The position numbers were made by a program, and so were the translations under genes. From Stomoxys calcitrans (taxonomy: Eukaryota > Arthropoda > Insecta > Diptera > Muscidae): 64,000 nt of DNA. Every line of letters begins with the position of its first letter. Position 1 is the stretch's first letter. The notes beneath the pieces were generated by a model that saw only the letters and a list, made by a program, of their open reading frames with translations, did no database searches and was not told the DNA's origin. Positions 57,012 through 64,000 of the stretch are shown here, piece after piece. The stretch is taken from positions 125,711,453 to 125,775,452 of the forward strand of contig NC_081554.1 of assembly GCF_963082655.1 (NCBI RefSeq). The letters are read 5' to 3'.

Positions 57012-58029
57012 CAAGTAAAAAGACATTGAGTTTCGCCAGGCCGAACTTTGAATACCCATCACATCGGTTATATACTTTAACCATTTTTCGCCGAAATTCG
57101 ATGAAAAATGCATCATTTATTAACCAACTTGTACTAAACAGAGTTCGATCTAACACTCTTACAATATCAACAAATCAGGTAATAAATGGGCCTTTAAAGG
57201 ATTCCAACCCGTAAATTGGGAGATCGGTCTATATGGCAGTTATATTGAAATAAAGACCGATCCGAACCATATTCGATACGTTTGTGGAGGGGCCTGACAC
57301 TTTGATATGGGCACAATTTCTTAAATCAGGAGATCAGTATATATGGCAGCCTTTTTAAATATAGACCGATCAGGGCCGTATTGAACGCGGATGTGAGGGG
57401 CCTAACACAACACACTATTCACAATTTCAGCGAAATCGGATAATAAATGTGGCTTTAATAGGCCTAAGACCTTAAATCGGAAGATCGGTCTACATGAGGT
57501 CTATACCAATATAGCCCATTTTCGAACTAAACCCATCCGTGAAAAAGACGATTTGTTTCGTCTTTTTTTCGCGGCAGTGGTTTGCCTAAAATCTTGGCGG
57601 AGGCGGCTAGTCGGCTGAGATAAATCAAAAATTTAAAACGGTGGCTATATAAATTTCTGGTGAATTATCCTTCAGTTTTGTTGGACGAAAAATATTCAAA
57701 GTAAGAAGAAGAAACAATGGAGAAAAATGTGATGATTTTAGTATTATTAGGGCGACCCAATTCAAGCCGCACGAACCGATGAAAATGGCGGTGGCGTGGT
57801 TGAAGGAAAATTAGTCGGCGGCGGCGCGTCACGGCTGAAATTGCTCGGCTTTATTGACTGAACGCGCCTAATGACAAAAACAAAAAACATGTGCTCAGTT
57901 TCATCACAATATCATTATATTTAGACGGACGGACAGACATGGCTAGAACGTCTTAGATTTTTACGACGATCAAGAATATATACTTAAAAGGGTCGGAAAT
58001 GGATACTTCTACACCCGGTTGGTGAGTAT
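57012..58029 (-). mobile_element. DINE-like element, family F2 (copy d), with GC-rich insert
   Basis: It starts GCAAGTAAAAAGACATTGAG, cap TTCGCCAGGCCGAA (decayed), ATACCCATCACATCGG. Monomers (AGATCGGTCTATATGGCAGT type) follow; the end shows AGACGGACGGACAGACATGG, GATCAAGAATATATACTT and GGGTCGGAAATGGATAC. At about 57540-57868 a GC-rich insert with no F2 match interrupts it. The end fuses with a Helitron 5' end at TATAAAA. Confidence 0.8.
57540..57868. other. GC-rich insert of unknown origin in F2
   Basis: The insert holds CGCGGCAGTGGTTTGCC, TTGGCGGAGGCGGCTAGTCG and GTCGGCGGCGGCGCGTCACGG, unlike anything else in the window. CGGCTRRTCGGC-like motifs recur near both ends. No open frame of note. 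It may be an unrecognised MITE or SINE. Confidence 0.5.
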
Positions 58030-58420
58030 AAAAATTAATTTGTGTTTATTTGTTCTGTATAGACTCGAAAACGGCTGTACCGATTGTGTAAAATGGACCG
58101 CAATGATTATGGAAGTGGCGGCCCTTTCCCCAAAACTACTACTCAAATTTAAAGGAAGATTGATCGGGACAATATTGGACTCAAATGAGATTTATTTGGG
58201 AGTAGAATGCGACACTGATATGGATATTTGGGCTAGGGTCTCATTGGGGCCGCCCACCACAAAAGCCACCCCAAAACCACTTGAGAGTGGCCGATTTTGA
58301 CAATAAGAGATTCAAATGAAAAGTATTTGGAAACTTATATCAAAATATGCTGCGATGTTTCAGGAGGTCGCACCTTTCCACAAAAAAATACCAAATAGGT
58401 AAAGAGTATATGATACGAAG
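58027..58420 (+). mobile_element. Helitron-like 5' fragment
   Basis: TATAAAAATTAATTTGTGTT, AGACTCGAAAACGGCTGTAC and GACTCAAATGAGATTTATTTG match the 5' third of the Helitron-like elements, with two or three ~125-bp units. The terminal TCTTATA is missing; the sequence starts at the F2 junction. Confidence 0.7.
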
Positions 58421-58599
58421 CGTTAACAAGTTCACACTGATATATCTGTCAAACTAAAAATAACAGCTACATGACATATGTTTTATTGACAGCACATTCT
58501 ATTGTTTACAAGCAATCAAAAGCATTTGCTTCTGAGTTTATTTAAAAAAAAGTTATTCGTGATAATGTTCAAGGTTAGTAGTGTGATAGTTTGGCTGAA

Positions 58600-58880
58600 A
58601 ACCACAATCGGCTATAGCAGGCGAGCTCAAACACATCAAAGTTAACAATGACACTGGTAGTGTTGCCGAACGCCATGGTGGCGGTCCAAAAAAAAAACCC
58701 GGAATGGTTCGACTAGAAAATCCTAAAGATTTCAAAATATCCCGTAAAACTATGCAAAATATAGTGAATAATGAATCCAAAGTTCAAATTTCAAAAGGCT
58801 CACGATTCACCCCAAAGAAAAAAATTGATTTCAAAGAGCAAAGAAGTTCTGTGCACTTGCACGAACGTGCAAAATTATGA
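58600..58880 (+). pseudogene. possible Tc1/mariner-type transposase N-terminal remnant
   Basis: A stop-free stretch reads ERHGGGPKKKPGMV, DFKISRKTMQNIVNN and ISKGSRFTPKKKIDF before a TGA at about 58878. The GRPxK hook followed by an SRxTxQRIV helix and LTPxxK linker is typical of Tc1/mariner DNA-binding domains. No catalytic core follows. The assignment is tentative. Confidence 0.4.
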
Positions 58881-59138
58881 ATTTGGATATACTTAAACTC
58901 CCACCACGATCGTGTTTACTTAAACAAGCAAGCGAACATTTGTGACCGACGCACCATGGGCGGAAATGGAAAAAACGGCTAAAATTATTATTTTAGATGT
59001 TTCATATATCATAATTTAGCTTATGAAATTGCATTAAGAAAATATTGAGCTCATTTATTCCAAAATATGAACGATATACATTGACGGTAAATTTGGTTTG
59101 TGCCTGTCAAAAATTCAAAATGAAAATTACCCACATTC

Positions 59139-59670
59139 TTATACCCATCACCATAGGATGGGGATATACTAATCTAGAAATTTCGTTTGTGAAACCTCGA
59201 AATATTCGTCTAAGACCCCATAAAGTATATATATTCTTGATCGTTTCGACATTCTGTGTCGATCCATCCATTTGTAAAAATCACGATAGAGGTCGAACGC
59301 GTAATGCTAGCCGCTTGAAATTTTGCAAATACTTTATATTAATGTAGGTAGTTGGGGATTGCAAATGAGTCATATCGGATCAGATTTAGATATAGCTCCC
59401 ATATAATCCGATCTCCCGATTTGAATTCTTGAGTACCTGGAAGCCGCAATTTTTGTCCGATTTAGCTGAAATTTTGCATGTAGTATCTGTTAAGACTTCC
59501 AATAACTGTGCTAAGTACGGTCTAAATCAGTCTATAACCTGATATAGCTCCCATATAAACTGATCTCCCAATTTGACTTCTTGTGCCGTTGGAAGCCGCA
59601 ATTTTTGTCAAATTTTGCTGAAATTTTGCATGTGGTTTTCCATTATGGCTTCCAACACGATTTTACTTGT
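59139..59670 (+). mobile_element. DINE-1-like element, family F1 (copy l), cap deleted
   Basis: It begins TTATACCCATCACCATAGG with CATAAAGTATATATATTC; the GTCC microsatellite is lost. Three monomers end at CTTCCAACACG and jump straight to ATTTTACTTGTTG, so the cap hairpin and several monomers are missing but the last ~10 bp are kept. Confidence 0.75.
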
Positions 59671-59996
59671 TGATATGAAACTTTCCTTCGTTGAATTTTA
59701 CATCCCTATACACTAATTTAACTAAAAAAAAATATTTTACATTCTTTTGTTCTCTACTTTATTTAAAATTGTTTACAATTTTGTTCTGGAAATAAAAAAC
59801 TTTTTTTGGTGTTAAAAAAAATTTTTTCCTCCCATATTCTTAAATAATTTGATATACTTTCCCTGTAATCTAAGCGTTCCCGATCGTTAACCAACATTTA
59901 AGTTAAATATCTTCAGCGAAGTCTCCTTTAACATGCAGAAAAGGAATTTGCGCACAAATTTTAACTTTTGGCTGTTAAAGTCACTACACCACTACT
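59671..59996. other. AT-rich spacer
   Basis: No gene or repeat end is recognised; poly-A and poly-T runs near 59728 and 59815. Confidence 0.4.
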
Positions 59997-61320
59997 GTGT
60001 TACAGGGTATTGTAACTTAATGCATTTGTTTGTAACACCCAGAACGAAGACAGATAGACCCATTGATAAGTATACAAATCGACTCAGAATCATTTTCTGA
60101 TTCAATTTAGCTATGTCCGTCTGTCCATGTTAATTTGTGTACAAACTACAAGTCGCAAATTTCATCCGATCGTCTTCAAATTTGGTTCGGGCATGTTTTT
60201 CGTCCTAGAAACGAAGCCTATTGAAATTAGACAAAAATCTGTTCAGATTTGGATTTAGCTCCCATATTTATTTTCTTCCCATTTGCAGTAATAATACAAT
60301 AAAATGGTCAATTGTTACCGATTCTCTCGAAATTTGGCAGGAAGAATTTTCTTATGACTTTCGACATTACAGGTGAATTTCATAGAAATCGGTTTAGATT
60401 TAGATATAGCTGCCATATATATATCGCCAGATTTTCACTTCTATGGTCACTGCAGTCGCATTTATTTACCAATCTTCCCAAAATTTTGTACAGCGCTTTC
60501 TCCGACTACTACCACTATATCTGAAAAGTTTTCTCGAAATCGGTTCATATTTCGATATAGCTCCCATATATATGTACGTCAGATTTGCAGTAATAATGCA
60601 ATAAAATGGTCATTTGTTAACCGATTTCCTTGAACTTTTGTACGAAGGATTTTCTCCTTACTCTAGACTTCACTGGTGAAATCGGTTCAGATTTAGATAT
60701 AGCTGCCATATATGTATATCGCCCGATTTTCACTTCTAGAGCCACTGCAAGCGCAGTTATTGACCAATCTTGCCAAAACTTTGGACAACGCTTTCCCCAC
60801 CAACTATTAAAATATCTTAGAAGTTTGCTCCAAATCAGTTTAGATTTAGATAAAACTTCCATATTTATGTTCGTCCGATTTTGGGAAATATTGCAATAAG
60901 GTGCTCGTTTAATAATCGATTCTCTAGAAATTTGAAAGGAAATATTTTTTTATGACAATCGATATTACTGATAAATTTCATAGAAATCGTCTCAGATTCA
61001 GATATAGCTGTCATATATGTATATCGCCCGATTTGCACTTCAAAAGACACAGCAAGCGCATTTTTTGACCAATCTTGCGAAAAATGTTGCACAACGCTTT
61101 TCTCAACGACTAACACAATATTGGAGAAAGTTGCTTGAAATCGGTTCACATTTAGATATAGCTCCCGTGTATATGTTCGTCGGCTCCCATATATATGTTT
61201 TTGGTAATTTGCAATAATGTTATAGTTTGTCATTTGTTTTGTATAGCTCCCACATTGTACTTATAAGAAAGGTGTAGTTATACAGACGGCACCTCCCGAC
61301 TTTTGCCCTTCTTTACTGGT
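59997..61320 (+). mobile_element. DINE-like element, family F3 (copy b)
   Basis: It starts TGTTACAGGGTATTGTAAC, then CCCATTGATAAGTATAC, ATTCAATTTAGCTATGTCC and GTCTGTCCATG. Monomer anchors (GATATAGCTGCCATATATAT type) lie at 60252, 60403, 60554, 60696, 60849, 61001 and 61155: steps 151, 151, 142, 153, 152, 154. The end shows GACGGCACCTCCCGAC and TTTTGCCCTTCTTTACTGG, a decayed cap. F3 thus shares the monomer length of F1 and F2. Confidence 0.8.
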
Positions 61321-61372
61321 TTTGACTTCATTTTGTTCATCTCGATGATTTATTTCGGTGTTGTATATCAAA

Positions 61373-61432
61373 AGTAAAAACCTCTCTCCAAAGAGGTGTC
61401 GCTATGCGGCACGCCGTTCAGGCCCAGTTATA
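61373..61432 (+). mobile_element. SINE left part, interrupted by F1
   Basis: AAACCTCTCTCCAAAGAGG, GCTATGCGGCACGCCGTTC and GGCCCAGTTATA match the SINE middle. The sequence stops at TATA where F1 copy m begins; the rest continues at 62257. Confidence 0.8.
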
Positions 61433-62256
61433 ACAAGTAAAAGCGTGCTAAGTTCGGCCGGGCCGAATCTTATATACCCTCCACCATGGTTCGCATTTGT
61501 CGAGTTCTTTTCCCGGCATCTCTTCTTAGGCAAAAAAAGGATATAAGAAAAGATTTGCTCTGCTATTAGAGCGATATCAAGATATGGTCCGGTTTGGACC
61601 ACAATTAAATTATATGTTGGAGACCTGTGTAAAATATCAGCCAATTCGAATACGAATTGCGCCCTTTGTGGGCTCAAGAAGTAAAATAGAGAGATCGATT
61701 TATATGGGAGCTGTATCGGCCTATATACCGATTCAGACCATAATAAACACGTATGTATGTTAATGGTCATGAGAGAATCCGTCGTACAAAATTCAGGCAA
61801 ATCGGATAATAATTGCGACCTCTAGAGGCTCAAGAAGTCAAAACCCCAGATCGGTGTTTATGGCAGCTATATCAGGTTATGGGCCGATTTGAACCATACT
61901 TGGCACAGTTGTTGGATATAATAACAAAACACGTCGTGCAAAATTTCATTCCAATCGGATAAGAATTGCGCACTCTAGAGGCTCAAGAAGTCAAGACCCA
62001 AGATCGGTTTATATGGCAGCTATATCAGGTTATGGACCGATTTGAACCATACTTGCCACAGTTGTTGGATGTCATAACAAAACACGTCGTGCTTTCGACA
62101 GACAGACGGACGGACAGACGGACGGACATGGCTAGATCGACATAAAATTTCACGGCGATCAAGAATATATATACTTTATGGGATCTCAGACAAATATTTC
62201 GAGTAGTTACAATCAGAATGACGAAATTAGTATACCCCCCATCTTATGGTGGAGGG
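61433..62256 (-). mobile_element. DINE-1-like element, family F1 (copy m), inserted in a SINE
   Basis: Cap side ACAAGTAAAAGCGTGCTAAG, perfect palindrome TTCGGCCGGGCCGAA, ATATACCCTCCACCATGG. Far end GACAGACGGACGGACAGACG, GATCAAGAATATATATAC and CTTATGGTGGAGGG. A deletion joins the last monomer (ACACGTCGTGC) straight to TTTCGACAGACAG. Because SINE sequence lies on both sides, its ends are set to within a few bases. Confidence 0.92.
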
Positions 62257-62385
62257 TATAAAAAGGGGTTTCCTTTAACATTGAGCTTAAACTTAAATCG
62301 ATCAGCACTCATTGATATGAGGGAAATTTGACCCTATTCTTTAATGGAAAGTTCATGGGCAAATTTGCATTTGCATTCATTGCAC
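62257..62385 (+). mobile_element. SINE right part
   Basis: TATAAAAAGGGGTTTCC, TTAACATTGAGCTTAAAC, TCAGCACTCATTGATATGAG and GTTCATGGGCAAATTTGC complete the SINE split by F1 copy m. Confidence 0.8.
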
Positions 62386-62399
62386 CCGGTATCACTACA

Positions 62400-64000
62400 G
62401 GGTATGCTAACGTCTAAATATGTGGAAATTGATATTATATGTCTCTCAGAGCCTTGGTTACGCACTGCAATACCAGATAGCTTGATAAACTTTGACGGAA
62501 ATATTGTATTCAGATCTTATGCAAGGAATACGTTAAAAGCCAAATTCCGAATATATTCTAATCCTGAGGATCAAACGTAATATATATTCGTGGAGCTTTT
62601 ATCTAACTTGAAAAAAATCTCGATTGTTTGTAACTGTCGGCCAAATAATACAACAGATTTGAATCAAGGTCATAACGTCTTAGAGACCATAACATTGGAA
62701 TATAACGGTGTTATTATAGATGGGGACTTTAATCCCAATATTCTTGTAGATTCCCAATTGATGGACAATATCTTGGCACTGGGTCACTCCCCTACCAATT
62801 CTAGAAACCCTACTCATTTTTCGTCAACTGTTACTACCCTTTTGGGTATGTTCTTTGTGAATAATACTTCTTATATTTCGCTCTATGACCAATTATCTGC
62901 CTCTTGTTTTTCAAGACATGATTTGATTTATCTGGCAATTTCACTTTGTCAAAGAAAGTAGAGAAGTTTTCGTAGCGCGGCTTTAAACATTTTGACTATT
63001 CTGCCTTAGACTAAAGGATTCACGAAGTCTATTGGAATGGGATATATGATATTATATATCTGAAATTGAGCTATCTTTAAAATAACATTGGACGTATCTA
63101 TGATGCAACAGTCCCCATTCGGACTAAGATGAAGAAATCAGATACTAAGCCTTGGTTTAATTCCACTATTAGAAATTTTATTCGCACGATGAAGTTTTAC
63201 ATGGTCTTAGATCAGTCAAGTCAAATGCTATTGGTCTTGATAACATTGACCCAAGATTCATTAGAATATTAGTTCCTGACCTTCTACCTTATTTTACTCA
63301 TCTCTTTAATTCAATTCTAATCTTCACTGCATATCCGCCTATTTGGAAAAAATCAAAGATAATCCCAATCCCTAAATCGAATAATGATTTCCTTCCGATT
63401 TCTATATTATGTTACCTATCGATTTTTTTTCGAAGATTTTGCATAAACAAATGTCCGAATATCTCCTTCATGAATCTTTGTTGTCCGATAGACAATCCGG
63501 GTTTCGTGCCAATCATAGTTGCTTTAGTGCATTAGTTGAAGTTTCGGAATCAACTAGAAGTGAAATTGATGATGGCAATGTAGTTTTCTCGTCCTTCTAG
63601 ATCATTCAAACTTATATATGAAGCTCAGAAGATTTTTCAATTTCAGCGATACTTCTATAATAATTGATTCAATCACATCTTAGTAATCGGCAACAGTTAG
63701 TGTACGTAGGAGATTCAATATCATAGCCAACTCTAGTGTCCAAGGGAGTTCGACAAAGCTCAATAACTGGTCCACTCCTTTTTATTTTGTTATTCACAAA
63801 AATAAAAGATTTAGTTTGCGAGACCTGCATATCAATATTAATCAACAGAATATTGATATTGTGTCTAGTGCTAAGAATTTAAGTGTGATTTTTAACAGTT
63901 CTTCAACTTGGTCAAACGATATAAATGCTGTAGCCGGGAAGACATATGCAAAGCTGCATGCACTGCGGATAACACATTCTTATACACCAATCGAAATTCG
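62400..64000 (+). pseudogene. LINE-J copy, running off the window
   Basis: APE remnants: EIDIICLSEPWLRTAIPDSL at about 62428 and the 123-residue frame 62590-62961 (VIIDGDFNPNIL, NPTHFSSTVTTLLGMFFVNN, YDQLSASCFSRHDLIYL). RT: DNIDPRFIRILVPDLLPYFT near 63237, IIPIPKSNNDFLPISILCYL near 63358, and SDRQSGFRANHSCFSALVEV near 63484. Near 63855 SAKNLSVIFNSSSTWSNDIN matches the thumb of the copy at 25310-27606. Stops and shifts lie between; the 3' end is beyond 64000. Confidence 0.85.

Noticed and set aside
58019..58300. 93-residue frame as a gene
   Set aside because: It is a translation of the Helitron 5' fragment units.

Overview
The window looks like repeat-packed, AT-rich intergenic or intronic DNA from a higher fly. 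My best inference is a calyptrate or muscoid genome such as Stomoxys, Haematobia or Musca. The inference rests on DINE-1/INE-1-like interspersed elements, fly-type LINE reverse transcriptases, mariner-derived MITEs and Helitron ends. I find no host protein-coding gene, rRNA, true tRNA gene or CRISPR. Almost every open frame is a decayed transposon fragment or an artefact of a tandem repeat whose period is a multiple of three.

Layout. 0.2-0.9 kb: a DINE-1-like element. 2-7.5 kb: LINE fragments and DINE ends, including a long minus-strand RNase H-bearing LINE at 4.3-7.5 kb. 7.6-10.3 kb: two DINE-like elements (families F2 and F1) back to back, opposite in orientation. 10.5-14.3 kb: decayed LINEs (I-like and RTE-like), one with an internal inversion. 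15.9-23.1 kb: F1 elements in inverted orientation, a fold-back Tc1/mariner derivative and an F3 element. 23.8-28.2 kb: a dead mariner transposase, a tRNA-derived SINE with clear target duplications, a LINE split by a 236-bp MITE, and a jockey-type fragment. 28.6-35.3 kb: more F1 and F2 elements, with a second fold-back element, a second MITE and a second SINE nested in them. 35.3-37.5 kb: the longest stretch without recognisable repeats. 37.5-47.9 kb: a layered locus of two Helitron-like elements, an F1 element, and plus- and minus-strand copies of one LINE family ending tail to tail. 47.9-64 kb: F1, F2 and F3 elements, Helitron ends, a third MITE nested in a Helitron end, an F1 element inserted inside a SINE, and a LINE that runs off the window.

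The main signal is a modular set of DINE-1/HINE-like elements. Three families (F1, F2, F3) differ in their termini and caps but share a ~153-bp internal monomer. In F1 the monomer keeps an almost exact 153-bp register over seven or eight units. The 3' cap of F1 and F2 is a GC-rich hairpin (TTCGGCCSGGCCGAA type) about 15-20 bp from an ACTTGTT end. The 5' end carries a TATACCCTCCACCAT motif, a GTCC/GTCT microsatellite and the block CATAAAGTATATATATTC. I recognise this architecture from Drosophila DINE-1, a Helentron-associated non-autonomous element. Coordinates of decayed elements are approximate to about 5-20 bp unless target duplications are given.
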